64,000 bases of DNA from Fodinicurvata fenggangensis DSM 21160. GTDB lineage: Bacteria > Pseudomonadota > Alphaproteobacteria > Kiloniellales > DSM-21159. Both the position numbers and the translations under genes were made by a program. Shown piece by piece: positions 16,149-25,202 of this stretch. The first letter of the stretch is position 1, and every line of letters starts with the position of its first letter. The stretch covers positions 40,321-104,320 of the forward strand of contig NZ_JMLV01000013.1 of NCBI RefSeq assembly GCF_000686045.1. The letters run 5' to 3'. The notes beneath the pieces are model-generated. The model ran no database searches, had not been told where the DNA came from, and saw only the letters and a list, made by a program, of their open reading frames with translations.

Positions 16149-17862
16149 AGCACGCAAGCAGCACAGCGAGGCAAGGCCCATGCAGACACGCGGCCCAGGC
16201 GCTGAAACGGCAAGACAGACTGAGACCCCGCAGGACGTTGTGCTCGATTGCGGCTGGGGGCGCCTGCTGTTCGCGCAGACCTTCGAGGACGGCGAAGCCC
16301 TGCTGGACAGCCTTCTGGAGGAACAGGAAGGTTGCCGGGACATCGCCTTCTACGTCAGCGATCCGCACGTCCTGCTCAGCCTGCGCCCGCAGCAGGTCTT
16401 CCTGGACCCGTCGCATACCTATCGCCTGGACCTGGAGGACCTGCCCGAGGAGCAGACCCACCCGGCCTTCACGGTCGCGCGCCTGGAAAGCCGCCAGGAC
16501 GCCCAGGGCGTCAACACCTGCTATGCCCATCACGGCATGGTCGCGATCGACGAGGACTTCCTGCTCGCCTGCCGCGACGATCCCCGCTACATCCATCTGG
16601 TGGCGCGCGACACGGCCTCAGGCGAGGTCCTGGGCACGATCACGGGCCTGGATCACGTGGAGATCTTCGGCGATCCCGACAACGGCTCCAGCCTCTGGTG
16701 CCTGGCCGTCGCGGCCCAGGCCCCCTACCCGGGCATCGGCGTTGCCCTGGTGCTCGAACTGGCGCGCCGCCTCAGCCAGCGCGGGCGCAGCTACATGGAC
16801 CTCTCGGTGCTCTATGACAACGAGGAAGCCATCGCGCTTTACGAGAAGCTGGGCTTCCGCCCGGTCCAGCGCTTTGCGCTCAAGACCCGCAACTCCATCA
16901 ACGAAAAGCTCTATATCGGCCCGGCGCCCGAGCAGGACCTGAACCCCTATGCACGCCTGATCGTGGACGAGGCGCGCCGCCGCGGCATCGCCGTGGAGGT
17001 CCTGGACGCCGAGGGCGGTTTCTTCCGCCTGACCCACGGCGGACGCTCCATCGTCTGCCGCGAATCCCTGTCGGAAATGACCACGGCGATTGCCATGAGC
17101 CGCTGCGACGACAAGGCGGTGACCCAACGCCTGTTGCGCCGCGCCGGCCTGTCGGTGCCCGAACAGGTCCGCGCCGGCACGCCCGAGGAGAACGCCCGCT
17201 TCCTGGAAAAGCACGGCCAGGTCGTGGTGAAGCCCCTGCGCGGCGAACAGGGCCATGGCGTCGCCGTCGACCTGCGCACCGCCCAGGAGGTCGAGGCCGC
17301 CGTGGCCGAGGCACGGCAGCACTGCGACGTGGTCCTGCTGGAGAAATATATCGAGGGCGACGACCTGCGCGTCATCGTCATCAACCATGAAGTCGTGGCC
17401 GCCGCCGTGCGCCGCCCTGCCGAGGTCATCGGCAGCGGCAAGCACACGATCCGGCAGCTCATCGAAACCCAGAGCCGGCGCCGCGCAAAGGCCACGCACG
17501 GCGAAAGCTCGATCCCCCTGGATGTCGAGACCGAACGCTGTGTCGAGGCGGCCGGCTATTCCATGTCGGACATCCTGCCCGCCGGCCAGACGCTGCGCGT
17601 GCGCAAGGCCGCCAACCTGCACACCGGCGGTACGATTCACGACGTGACCGAGACCCTGCACCCGCACCTCTCGGCCGCCGCGGTCGAGGCGGCGCGGGCC
17701 ATAGAGATTCCCGTGGTGGGCCTTGACTTCCTGGTCCCATCGCCCGAGGAGTCGGACTATGTCATCATCGAAGCCAATGAGCGGCCGGGACTGGCCAATC
17801 ATGAACCCGCCCCCACGGCGCAGAAATTCATCGACCTGCTGTTCCCGCATCTTGCCGCCTGA
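16138..17862 (+). CDS. ngg: N-acetylglutaminylglutamine synthetase (GNAT + ATP-grasp fusion)
   Basis: 574-residue fusion. Residues ~100-260 hold a GNAT acetyltransferase (LWCLAVAAQAPYPGIGVALVLELARR, acetyl-CoA loop; LYDNEEAIALYEKLGF). Residues ~285-574 are an ATP-grasp ligase related to cyanophycin synthetase and glutathione synthetase (RLLRRAGLSVPEQV, VVVKPLRGEQGHGVAV, VLLEKYIEGDDLRVIVI, then LDFLVPSPEESDYVIIEANERPGL). It acetylates glutamine and joins it to a second glutamine before the AsnO-type amidation. Translation could start at ATG 16138 (overlapping asnO) or ATG 16180; the overlap favours coupled translation. Confidence 0.94.
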   Translation: MVSEARKQHSEARPMQTRGPGAETARQTETPQDVVLDCGWGRLLFAQTFEDGEALLDSLLEEQEGCRDIAFYVSDPHVLLSLRPQQVFLDPSHTYRLDLEDLPEEQTHPAFTVARLESRQDAQGVNTCYAHHGMVAIDEDFLLACRDDPRYIHLVARDTASGEVLGTITGLDHVEIFGDPDNGSSLWCLAVAAQAPYPGIGVALVLELARRLSQRGRSYMDLSVLYDNEEAIALYEKLGFRPVQRFALKTRNSINEKLYIGPAPEQDLNPYARLIVDEARRRGIAVEVLDAEGGFFRLTHGGRSIVCRESLSEMTTAIAMSRCDDKAVTQRLLRRAGLSVPEQVRAGTPEENARFLEKHGQVVVKPLRGEQGHGVAVDLRTAQEVEAAVAEARQHCDVVLLEKYIEGDDLRVIVINHEVVAAAVRRPAEVIGSGKHTIRQLIETQSRRRAKATHGESSIPLDVETERCVEAAGYSMSDILPAGQTLRVRKAANLHTGGTIHDVTETLHPHLSAAAVEAARAIEIPVVGLDFLVPSPEESDYVIIEANERPGLANHEPAPTAQKFIDLLFPHLAA

Positions 17863-17878
17863 AAGGAGGGCCTGATTC

Positions 17879-19072
17879 ATGGCCAGCCCAAGTCCCAAGG
17901 CGCTTTCCATCGACATGGACTATCTGCAGGACGTGATGGTCCGCCTGTTGGAAACGCACTCCCCCACCGGCTACACCGACCAGGTGGTTCACATGGTCTG
18001 CCAGGAACTGGAAAGCCTGGGGATCGAGCATGAACTGACCCGGCGCGGCGCCATCCGCGGCAACATCCAGGGCAGCCGGCGCGCCCCGGACCGCGCCATC
18101 GTCGCCCATGTGGACACCATCGGCGCCATGGTGCAGGGCCTGAAGGACAACGGGCGGCTCAGCCTGGCCTCCATCGGCACCTGGTCCAGCCGCTTTGCCG
18201 AGGGCAGCCGGGTCACGGTCTTCACCGATCACGGCGCCCGCACCGGCACGATCCTGCCGCTCAAGGCCTCGGGTCATACCTTCAACGAGGGCGTGGACAC
18301 TCAACCCTCGGAGTGGGACCAGGTGGAACTGCGCCTGGACGAGATCGTCTATGACCGCGCCGGTCTGGAGGAGCTGGGTCTGGCCGTCGGGGACTTCGTG
18401 GGCGTGGACAGCAACCCGCGCATCACGCCGGCGGGCTTCGTGGATGCCCGCCATCTGGACGACAAGGCGGGGGTGGCCTGCCTGCTGGCCGCGGTGAAGG
18501 CCATCATGGAATCCGATGTGCGCCTGCCCCTGGACTGCCACCCGCTGTTCACCATTTCCGAGGAGGTCGGCGTCGGCGCCTCGGCCGTGCTGCACCAGGA
18601 CGTGGCCGAGATGGTGGCCATCGACACCGCACCCCAGGCGCCGGGTCAGGAGACCCTGGAAAGCTGCGTGACCATTGGCATGAAGGATTCCTCGGGACCC
18701 TTCGACTGGCACCTGACCCAGCGCATGCTGGAACTGGCACGCGACAACGAGATCCGCCACGTGCGCGACACCTTCCGCTATTACCATTGCGATGCCGCCG
18801 CCGCGCTCGAGGCCGGAAACGACCTGCGCACGGCCCTGGTCTGCTTCGGCACCGATTCCACCCACGGCTACGAGCGCACGCATCTGAAGGCGCTGCAGGG
18901 GGTCGCGGAACTGCTGACCGCCTACATGCAGAGCCCGGCCGTCATCGCCCGCGACATCAAGCCGCTGGGGTCGGCAAAGGGCTTCCCCGTCCAGCCGGTG
19001 GAAGAGGCCCGGGAACACCCCGACACCGAGCACCACGACCCCGAGCATCCGGAGAAAGGGGCGGCAGAGTAG
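17879..19072 (+). CDS. NAGGN-associated M42 family peptidase
   Basis: 397-residue dinuclear zinc aminopeptidase-like protein. Start ATG 17879 follows a strong AAAGGAGG site. Metal ligands are visible in AHVDTIGAM (His, Asp), DARHLDDKAGVACLL (Asp), TISEEVGVGAS (Glu-Glu) and VAIDTAPQ (Asp). It is the third member of the conserved osmolyte trio and probably hydrolyses the dipeptide or controls its level when salt falls. That role is inferred from constant gene linkage. The C-terminal tail is rich in His, Glu and Pro and is not part of the fold. Confidence 0.93.
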   Translation: MASPSPKALSIDMDYLQDVMVRLLETHSPTGYTDQVVHMVCQELESLGIEHELTRRGAIRGNIQGSRRAPDRAIVAHVDTIGAMVQGLKDNGRLSLASIGTWSSRFAEGSRVTVFTDHGARTGTILPLKASGHTFNEGVDTQPSEWDQVELRLDEIVYDRAGLEELGLAVGDFVGVDSNPRITPAGFVDARHLDDKAGVACLLAAVKAIMESDVRLPLDCHPLFTISEEVGVGASAVLHQDVAEMVAIDTAPQAPGQETLESCVTIGMKDSSGPFDWHLTQRMLELARDNEIRHVRDTFRYYHCDAAAALEAGNDLRTALVCFGTDSTHGYERTHLKALQGVAELLTAYMQSPAVIARDIKPLGSAKGFPVQPVEEAREHPDTEHHDPEHPEKGAAE

Positions 19073-19114
19073 GCACGCGCTTCCGTCGAACCTCTGACCG
19101 GAGCGGGCCAGGTC

Positions 19115-19930
19115 TCAGATGATGTTCTTGCGCACCCTGGAGGAAACCCATTCCGAGAAGATCACGGTGGCCAGGATCAGTGCGAAGATCACCGTGACCT
19201 GGGACCAGGCGAGCGTGTTCAGAGAACTCTGCAGCTGCAGGCCGATGCCGCCTGCCCCGACGAGGCCGAGGATCGTCGATTCCCGGATGTTGATGTCCCA
19301 GCGGAACACGCAGATCCCGGCAAATGCCGGCAGGACCTGGGGCACGATGCCGTAATCGATCACCTGCGCCCGGCTGGCCCCCGTGGCCTGAACGGCCTCG
19401 ACCTGGCTTTCGTCGATCTCCTCGATCGCTTCATAGAGCAGCTTGCCCACGAAACCGATGGACCGCAGGGCGATGGCGATGATGCCGGCCAGGATACCGG
19501 GGCCGAGGATCGCGACCAGCAACAGCGCCCAGATCAGCGAATTGATCGAGCGGGAGGCGACGATCACGAACAGGGCGAAGGGGCGCAGCACCAGGTGGCT
19601 CGGCGTGGTGTTGCGGGCGGCCAGGAAGGCAACCGGCACGGCCAGGATGACACCGATCAGGGTGCCCAGCGTGGCGATGTTGATCGTGTCCCAGAGCGCG
19701 CGCCAGAGCGTGTTGACATAGGACCACTTGGGCGGCCAGGCCCGCGAGAACAGGTCCGCGGCCTGGCTGGGTGCATCCTTGACGAAGAACCATTTCGTAT
19801 CGACCGTCATGATCTGCCAGCAGAACACGAAGGCCATGGCGGCGAGCAGCCAGCCCAGCCAGTGGAGCCACTGGGCGGTGGTGGTGCGGTGGCGCCAGGC
19901 AGGGCCCTGTTCCGTTTGCCAGACCGGCAT
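19115..19930 (-). CDS. phnE: Phosphonate/phosphite-type ABC transporter permease
   Basis: Inner-membrane permease of about 271 residues with six hydrophobic segments and the PhnE-type EAA loop (ATGASRAQVIDYGIVPQVLP). ATG 19930 is chosen because it overlaps the previous gene's stop as TAATG; a GTG at 19942 would extend it by four residues. It is the last gene of a phnD-phnC-phnE-phnE operon on the minus strand. The second PhnE presumably forms a heterodimeric membrane channel with the first. No C-P lyase, phosphonatase or ptxD gene follows in the window. Confidence 0.93.
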   Translation of the reverse strand: MPVWQTEQGPAWRHRTTTAQWLHWLGWLLAAMAFVFCWQIMTVDTKWFFVKDAPSQAADLFSRAWPPKWSYVNTLWRALWDTINIATLGTLIGVILAVPVAFLAARNTTPSHLVLRPFALFVIVASRSINSLIWALLLVAILGPGILAGIIAIALRSIGFVGKLLYEAIEEIDESQVEAVQATGASRAQVIDYGIVPQVLPAFAGICVFRWDINIRESTILGLVGAGGIGLQLQSSLNTLAWSQVTVIFALILATVIFSEWVSSRVRKNII

Positions 19931-20739
19931 TACTGGATCCACTTCCGGATATAGCCGGAGCTGTACTCGGCCAGCATGACGAAGATGATGATCAGGATCA
20001 GGATGGCGCTGGCGGTGCTGTAGTCATAGCGGTCCATCGCCGTGTTCAGCGTCGCGCCGATCCCGCCGGCGCCGACGATGCCGATCACGGCCGATTCCCG
20101 GAAATTGATGTCGAAGCGATAGAGCGACAGGCCGATCAGGCGCGGCATGACCTGGGGCTGCACCCCGTAGTTCACCACCTGCCACCAGCCGGCACCGGTG
20201 CCGCGCACCGCCTCGGCCTGGCGTGGATCGATCTCCTCGATGTCGTCGGCCAGCAGCTTGGCGAGGAACCCGATGGTGGCAAAGGACAGGGTCACGAAGC
20301 CGGCGAAGGCGCCAAAGCCGAACATGGCCACGAAGAGGATCGCGATGATGATTTCCTGGAAGGCGCGCGAAACGGAGATGATGGCGCGGCAGACGAGATA
20401 GACCGGCAGGGGCGAGATGTTGCGCGCGGCGCCCAGCCCGATGGGCACGGAGATCAGGATCCCCACCATGGTCGAACAGACCGTCATGGTGACGCTTTCC
20501 ACCATGCCGCGCTGGATCTGGTCGAAGCGGCTGGTGAAATCCGGTGTCAGGAACCCCTGCAGGAAGCGGGCGCCCCGCTCGAGCCCCTCATAGGCACGTT
20601 GCCAATCCACCTCCAGCGTACCGATCGCCAGCAGCAGATAGAGCAGCGCGCCGCTGTAGATGGCCCGGCGCCAGAAGTCGTTGCGGATCAGGACGGGCGG
20701 GCGGCGCCAGCGCCGGGATACCGCCTGGACCTCGCTCAT
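19930..20739 (-). CDS. phnE: Phosphonate/phosphite-type ABC transporter permease
   Basis: 269-residue membrane permease, paralogous to the gene just downstream. The EAA-type loop [22 protein letters not shown] and the [16 protein letters not shown] segment match PhnE. Six hydrophobic helices are visible after a basic N-terminal tail ([17 protein letters not shown]). Its start overlaps the phnC stop by four bases (ATGA) and its stop overlaps the next phnE, so the three genes are translationally coupled. It forms the channel for a phosphonate, phosphite or phosphate analogue; substrate specificity lies in PhnD. Confidence 0.93.
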   Translation of the reverse strand: MSEVQAVSRRWRRPPVLIRNDFWRRAIYSGALLYLLLAIGTLEVDWQRAYEGLERGARFLQGFLTPDFTSRFDQIQRGMVESVTMTVCSTMVGILISVPIGLGAARNISPLPVYLVCRAIISVSRAFQEIIIAILFVAMFGFGAFAGFVTLSFATIGFLAKLLADDIEEIDPRQAEAVRGTGAGWWQVVNYGVQPQVMPRLIGLSLYRFDINFRESAVIGIVGAGGIGATLNTAMDRYDYSTASAILILIIIFVMLAEYSSGYIRKWIQ

Positions 20740-21575
20740 ACCGTACCCGCCATGCGTTCTTCCTCGGCCGCCTTGAACGCGGCCGCGTCTGAGGCGTCCT
20801 GTGCCGCTTCGTCGGCGGCCTTGCGCATCTCGCGCCAGTCCTCCTCGCCATAGATCCGCGTCAGGGCCGCATGATCGAGTTCGGCGGGGGGGCCATCGAA
20901 CACCACCTCGCCCGCGGTCAGGCCGATGACCCGGTCGACGAACATCTGGGCCAGCATGACGTCGTGGATGTTGATGATGGCGGGCAGGTCGTGCTCCCGG
21001 CAGATCTCGCAGATCAGCCGCATGATCTGGCGCGACGTCTTGGGGTCCAGCGAGGCCGTGGGTTCGTCCACCAGCAGCAGTTCCGGGTCCTGTTCCAGGG
21101 CGCGCGCGATGCCCACGCGCTGGCGCTGGCCGCCGGACAGCTCGTCCGCCCGCTTGTCCACATGATCGGACAGCCCGACGCGCTCGAGCAGTCCGAAGGC
21201 CTTGTCCACGTCCTTCTGGGCATAGCGGCGGGAGAGCGAGCGCCAGAAGGAGACATAGCCCAGGCGCCCCGACAGCACATTCTCCATGACGGTCAGGCGC
21301 TCCACCAGGGCGTACTCCTGATAGATCATGCCGATCCGACGGCGCATCGTCTTCAATTGGGTGCGGCCCAGCTTCGGGATGTCCACGTCAGAGAGCCGGA
21401 TTGCTCCCGCCGTTGGCTCGACCAGGCGGTTGATGCAGCGGATCAGCGTCGACTTCCCGGCCCCCGAGGGACCGATCAGGCCCACGACCTGGCCGCGTTC
21501 GATGGAAAAGGATACGTCCTTGAGCGCAAGATCCCCGGTCTTGTAGCGCTTGGTCAGCGCTTCGATCGACAGCAT
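20736..21575 (-). CDS. phnC: Phosphonate/phosphite-type ABC transporter ATP-binding protein
   Basis: 279-residue ABC ATPase. Walker A is [15 protein letters not shown], the Q-loop lies in [17 protein letters not shown], the signature is [20 protein letters not shown], and Walker B is [20 protein letters not shown]. The [14 protein letters not shown] and [13 protein letters not shown] segments are typical of PhnC. The C-terminal tail ([32 protein letters not shown]) is longer, charged and helical. It energises uptake through the two PhnE permeases. It is separated from phnD by 78 bp. Confidence 0.95.
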   Translation of the reverse strand: MLSIEALTKRYKTGDLALKDVSFSIERGQVVGLIGPSGAGKSTLIRCINRLVEPTAGAIRLSDVDIPKLGRTQLKTMRRRIGMIYQEYALVERLTVMENVLSGRLGYVSFWRSLSRRYAQKDVDKAFGLLERVGLSDHVDKRADELSGGQRQRVGIARALEQDPELLLVDEPTASLDPKTSRQIMRLICEICREHDLPAIINIHDVMLAQMFVDRVIGLTAGEVVFDGPPAELDHAALTRIYGEEDWREMRKAADEAAQDASDAAAFKAAEEERMAGTV

Positions 21576-21653
21576 TGCAACTCCTCATTCTCCTCGATCC
21601 GAAGGCGGGAGCCACCCCACGGCGGCCCCCGCCGGATCCGTGTCGGGACCGGA

Positions 21654-22601
21654 TCAGTTGCAGGTGTAGGACACCTCGTTCGCCTCGTCGATCTGGCGGA
21701 TCACCGCCCAATCTTCCTTGAAGGAGATCTCGATGAACTGGGCCTCACCGGATTTCTCGAACTCTTCCTCCAGGGCCGAACCTTCCCAGGGGAAGGAGAA
21801 GAAGGCCTCGCGGATCTTGTCCTGCAGCTCCGGCGTCAGGTTATAGACGGTGCCATAGCCCGTGGTCGGGAAGGTCTGGGACTGATAGACCGTCCGCACC
21901 TGGTCGGCGGAGATGACGTCGCGGTCGATCATGCGCGCCATGACGGAATTGGCGATGGCAGCGGCGTCGTAGTCGCCGTTCGCCACACCCAGGACCGAGG
22001 TGTCGTGGGAGCCGGAGAACCCGGCCTCGAAATCCTCTCCGGCCTCCATGTCGAATTCACTCTTCAGGATCGCCGAGGGCGCCTTGAAACCGGAGTTGGA
22101 GGTTTCCTGCGTGAAGGTGATCTCGCCGCCGCGCAGGTCCTCGATCTCCTGGACTTCCGAATCGGCCGGCACGATGATCTCCATCTCGTAGCCGAACGAG
22201 CCATCCTCGGCGGCCATCATGGCGAAGGGCCGGAAGCCGGCGCAGGCCACGGCGATGGGATTCGAGCCGGTGTTGAATCCTGCGATATGCAGGCGCCCGG
22301 CGCGCATGGCCTCCAACTGGGAGGCATTGGACTGGACGGGGAAGAACTCCACCTCCTTGCCCGTGACTTCGGACATGTGGTCCATGAACCCCTCCCAGAC
22401 ATCCTCGTAGACGGCCGGATCCTCCACCGGCGTGTAGGTGAAGATCAGCGTGTCGGGATCGACCAGTTCGTCTTCATTGGAGGGGATGTCAGCCACCAGG
22501 TCGCCGTCCTCGTCGGAGTAGCGGCTGTCGAGATTGAAGTCGGCATAGGCGGGTGCTGCAAGCAATGCCGCGAACATGGATGCGGCCAGAAAGGTTCTCA
22601 T
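21654..22601 (-). CDS. phnD: Phosphonate/phosphite-type ABC transporter periplasmic binding protein
   Basis: 315-residue substrate-binding protein. Start ATG 22601 has a GAGG ribosome site and gives a clean signal peptide (MRTFLAASMFAALLAAPAYA). PhnD features are LIFTYTPVEDPAVYEDVWEGFMDHMSEVTGKEV, AGRLHIAGFNTGSNPIAV and SGSHDTSVLGVANGDYDAAAI, the last being a phosphonate-pocket serine/aspartate segment. Upstream (22,602-22,886) lies a small inverted repeat, CTTTCA-N11-TGAAAG at 22677-22699. I did not find a convincing pho box oriented for this gene. Ligand could be phosphonate, phosphite or phosphate. Confidence 0.93.
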   Translation of the reverse strand: MRTFLAASMFAALLAAPAYADFNLDSRYSDEDGDLVADIPSNEDELVDPDTLIFTYTPVEDPAVYEDVWEGFMDHMSEVTGKEVEFFPVQSNASQLEAMRAGRLHIAGFNTGSNPIAVACAGFRPFAMMAAEDGSFGYEMEIIVPADSEVQEIEDLRGGEITFTQETSNSGFKAPSAILKSEFDMEAGEDFEAGFSGSHDTSVLGVANGDYDAAAIANSVMARMIDRDVISADQVRTVYQSQTFPTTGYGTVYNLTPELQDKIREAFFSFPWEGSALEEEFEKSGEAQFIEISFKEDWAVIRQIDEANEVSYTCN

Positions 22602-22886
22602 TTTCGCCTCCTCGAGTTATGGAAAATCAGTGGAACCGGGTGTCAGACATCCCGCTTATGGTCGCCCTGTGTTAAGCTTTCATGTTAGCCTTGTGAAAGT
22701 AATATAACGTCAAATGAAGCGGCTGTCATAGTGCGGTTGTACCGCCCCGAACAGGAACACAACCCGCCCCTTCGTCAGCAAGCGTGAACGCAAAAAAGCT
22801 GCGCAAGAGAATTGACAGACGCGCCCGGATCACGCAGTTCTAGCGCGTGAAGCAACGCCCACCATTCAGCAGCGTTGCCCAAGGTC

Positions 22887-22962
22887 GCCGGCTTAGCTCA
22901 GTTGGTAGAGCAACTGATTTGTAATCAGTAGGTCGCGGGTTCGACTCCTGCAGCCGGCACCA
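22887..22962 (+). tRNA. tRNA-Thr (anticodon TGT)
   Basis: 76 nt including encoded CCA. The acceptor GCCGGCT pairs with AGCCGGC, the D arm is GCTCAGTTGGTAGAGC, the anticodon stem-loop is CTGATTTGTAATCAG, and the T loop is GGTTCGACTCC. It marks the boundary between GC-rich backbone and the island to its right, a usual position for integration, but I found no second copy of its 3' end in the window. Confidence 0.96.
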
Positions 22963-23099
22963 TTCTTTCCAACTCGCATCTCGATTAATTCCAACTTTTA
23001 TCGATGTGCTGCACACGTTTATGTGGATATAGCTGTAGCACGCCAACCTTTTTGAGCAATCGCGCTACGCTATTTGATCACCGCTTCAGTTTGCTGCTG

Positions 23100-23672
23100 A
23101 ATTAGGTGTTTGGTCCCGGGGTTTGAAGGTGCGGTTCATGCGTTCGACCTGACCATTGGTCCAAGGATTCTTGGGCTTGATCGATCGGTGATCGATGTCG
23201 TTCTCAGCGCAAGCAAGCTCGAACGCATGGGCCCGAAACGTTTCACCATTGGCCAGGGCTTCCTTGCTGAAGGGGGCGGCCGATCCGCCTCTGCCCGGTG
23301 TCGTGTAGTGGAGGCCGTAGCACCTACGGAAGGATGATTTAGCAGTCGCCGAGACAGCGGTGCAGCGCGGACCGTGTCAGCTCCAGAATGGTTGGCTGCT
23401 GGGAATAGAGGCAGTCATCCAGCGGCAGCAGTGTGTGCTTCCTGAAGGCGACAATGATCGCTTCCTCCTCAATGGACAGCATTGTTGAGTGAACATCCTT
23501 CGCGCCGGTGCGCTGACCGGTGGTCTCAGTTCGGCTGCGCCATTTGGCAACCGTCTTCGAGTTGACCCCGTATCACTTGGACATTGTCTTCAGGCTTCCT
23601 TCACTCTGCTGTATCGCTCGACGGACTGCCGCTGTCACGCGGGCGCTCCCGTGTAGTATTTGTCCTATATCG
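23100..23672 (-). pseudogene. Decayed IS481 family transposase
   Basis: On the minus strand, the region from 23672 down to about 23364 encodes an IS481-type N-terminus with helix-turn-helix (ARVTAAVRRAIQQSEGSLKT, then YGVNSKTVAKWRSRTETTG), interrupted by a stop after MSK. It continues to LTRSALHRCL. After a frameshift and missing middle, the catalytic C-terminal segment appears near 23120-23210 (ENDIDHRSIKPKNPWTNGQVERMNRTFK), which carries the last DDE glutamate region. The first two DDE aspartates are not seen. The joint between the two parts is a 45-bp segment repeated near the right end of the window. Confidence 0.85.
23318..23362 (-). repeat. 45-bp segment shared with 63656-63700
   Basis: The reverse complement of 23318-23362 equals 63656-63700 except for one G/A difference. 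In both places it joins upstream transposase sequence (IS481 here, IS3 at the other copy) to an IS481 C-terminal part, although the sequences on either side differ. Confidence 0.9.
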
Positions 23673-23856
23673 CATCTTTCCACACTTGCATGAATAATGC
23701 ATCATCAAACTATAGTGCCAAATATACATCACTTTAATCGTGCAGGACGTGCGTTTTTACTCCATGTTTTCTTTATTTTTTCTCTGGTTTAACTCACACT
23801 AAAGGGTAAATACAGAAAATAAAGCATATTTTATTTTTTCATTTGAACTGTCCTCA

Positions 23857-23902
23857 AAGCTGCTCTCGCGCATCGCTCACGATGCATGCGCGAGAGCAGC
23901 TT
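23857..23902. repeat. Perfect 17-bp hairpin upstream of an unknown gene
   Basis: The 17-base arms 23857-23873 and 23886-23902 pair perfectly (core GCTGCTCTCGCGCAT / ATGCGCGAGAGCAGC) around a 12-base loop. The flanking ~150 bp on the left (23,690-23,850) are strikingly AT-rich. It may be an operator, an attenuator or a recombination or replication site for the island. Confidence 0.8.
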
Positions 23903-23959
23903 CGAAGCAAGCTGTGAGGCTGTGGCGCCTGCATTCTTCACGAACAAAGGAAAGAAGCT

Positions 23960-24610
23960 ATGCACACGATTGACTACACTGCCCCCATTCCGTCGCTGAA
24001 CGCCGCGATTCCCGGTGCTGCGTACGAATTCGACCCAGTCGAAGGGTACACATTTGCCGCGGGTGAAGGTTCACCGCTCGATTTCGACACAGTAGCTAAT
24101 CGCTTACTACCCATCTGCTGTCACCTGCGGCATTATTTTGGAACAGCAGACCTGCGCATGAGCGGTCGAGCGCCGGCCAGCGCGCCGAAGTATGCACTTC
24201 ATGCTTACACGTTCGATGACGCATTGTCCGAAATGCTTGAGTGCGCCAACGCAGGTTTAAAATCAGCAGATCTGAGAGGATCAGAGCTCGAATTGAGCAT
24301 CAAATTCAGCAGTTTATCATCCGGCGAGACGGGATTGCATCTGCTCGTCAGTATCAACGGCGAAATCACAAACAGAATTTCTCGCGAAGATAAGAAGGCA
24401 CGCGAGCAGGAGGTTCAGAAGATTCTGCATCGCTACTGCGTAAACTCCGGTGAATGGTTCATCGCATCGGGGTTTGAGTATCTACAGCTCTCATACAAAC
24501 TTAGGAAAAGCGGGTTTCATCCTGCCGTACCACGCGCATGGCTTGAAGCAGATCAAGCACCTAGCATCGATGAGATGGCTGGTGTGGACGCGGTCGGTTC
24601 TTTCCATTGA
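23960..24610 (+). CDS. Hypothetical protein of the mobile island
   Basis: 216 residues, start ATG 23960 behind a good AAAGGAAAG ribosome site. I do not recognise a family. There is no signal peptide or membrane segment. The composition is ordinary for a soluble protein, with a charged helix near residues 140-155 (SREDKKAREQEVQKILHRY) and aromatic-rich C-terminal strands (GEWFIASGFEYLQLSYKLRKSG). It is preceded by a strong hairpin and an AT-rich stretch and followed by an intrinsic terminator, so it is probably transcribed alone. Codon use is more AT-rich than in the backbone genes. Its position just before the excisionase and recombinase genes suggests a regulatory or maintenance role for the element; this is a guess. 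Confidence 0.7.
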   Translation: MHTIDYTAPIPSLNAAIPGAAYEFDPVEGYTFAAGEGSPLDFDTVANRLLPICCHLRHYFGTADLRMSGRAPASAPKYALHAYTFDDALSEMLECANAGLKSADLRGSELELSIKFSSLSSGETGLHLLVSINGEITNRISREDKKAREQEVQKILHRYCVNSGEWFIASGFEYLQLSYKLRKSGFHPAVPRAWLEADQAPSIDEMAGVDAVGSFH

Positions 24611-24631
24611 GCAATAACCGATAATCAAGTG

Positions 24632-24670
24632 ACTCGCGAGCAGTGTACTGCACGGCTCGCGAGTTTCATT
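24632..24670 (+). terminator. Intrinsic terminator
   Basis: A perfect 10-bp stem ACTCGCGAGC (24632-24641) / GCTCGCGAGT (24655-24664) followed by TTCATTT, just after the unknown gene. Confidence 0.75.
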
Positions 24671-24755
24671 TCCCCGCCTCCAAGAATTCGCTACGCCTAT
24701 TTTGTTCGTGTTTTGTTTTGTACTCTCCCAGCAAACCACAGAACAGGACATGCAC

Positions 24756-25013
24756 ATGACAAAACAAGAAGCCTGGCTGACGATCGCCGACTGCGCCCAG
24801 CAGCTATGCGTTTCGACAAAGACAGTACGGCGTGCGATCAAGCGCGGAGAACTCACGGCCCACAAGAGCAAGCAGGTCTACCGGATATCACCGCGCGACT
24901 GGCGACTTTATCTCGCCGAACACTGGCCAGAGGCCCCTGCCGAGCGACAGTCATCTATGCCTGAAGAGGCTGTCCGCTCTGTCCGCAAAAGTCCAGCGTT
25001 GTCCAAGAGTTAA
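24756..25013 (+). CDS. Excisionase-like helix-turn-helix protein
   Basis: About 85 residues from ATG 24756, with AGGA seven bases upstream; ATG 24750 is an alternative. The MerR/Xis-type HTH_17 fold is clear: AWLTIADCAQQLCVSTKTVRRAIKRGELTAHKSKQVYRISPRDWRLYL. The SKTVRRAI recognition helix and Y-R-I-S wing match excisionase/AlpA-like DNA-binding proteins. The C-terminal ~25 residues are unstructured. It lies directly ahead of two tyrosine recombinases and probably directs excision or represses them. Confidence 0.82.
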   Translation: MTKQEAWLTIADCAQQLCVSTKTVRRAIKRGELTAHKSKQVYRISPRDWRLYLAEHWPEAPAERQSSMPEEAVRSVRKSPALSKS

Positions 25014-25016
25014 CCC

Positions 25017-25183
25017 CCTGGTGTGAAAACGGCCACGCTTGAAACGAATTTTTTTAAGCGTAGCCATTCTCACACCAGGACACTGCAGTCCACACCTGTC
25101 CACCGCAGTCCAATACAACAGTCCCGACCAGTACACACCGCGTGGTGGGAGTCGCTGCTCGGGCGACGACCCCCACCACACGG
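25017..25183. promoter_or_regulatory. Structured leader with nested inverted repeats before the recombinase genes
   Basis: Outer arms CCTGGTGTGA (25017-25026) and TCACACCAGG (25070-25079) enclose imperfect inner arms (25031-25040 and 25056-25065, core ACGCTT/AAGCGT). A second hairpin spans 25138-25183 (GTGGTGGG/CCCACCAC with inner GTCGC/GCGAC). Between them the motif CAGTCC recurs three times, plus one shorter copy. The layout could be a recombination site with arm-type sites, or an mRNA leader. Confidence 0.6.
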
Positions 25184-25202
25184 AGATGAACAGGAGTCCA
25201 AC

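Noticed and set aside
14022..16343. 773-codon minus-strand frame
   Set aside because: Antisense to the asparagine-synthetase-like gene and overlapping tRNA-Leu.
16618..19048. Two long minus-strand frames (432 and 406 codons)
   Set aside because: Antisense to ngg and the M42 peptidase; no recognisable motifs.
20871..22688. 605-codon plus-strand frame
   Set aside because: Antisense to phnC and phnD.
22602..22886. Pho box upstream of phnD
   Set aside because: CTGTCAT occurs once on the plus strand without a proper second copy and in the wrong orientation for the operon.
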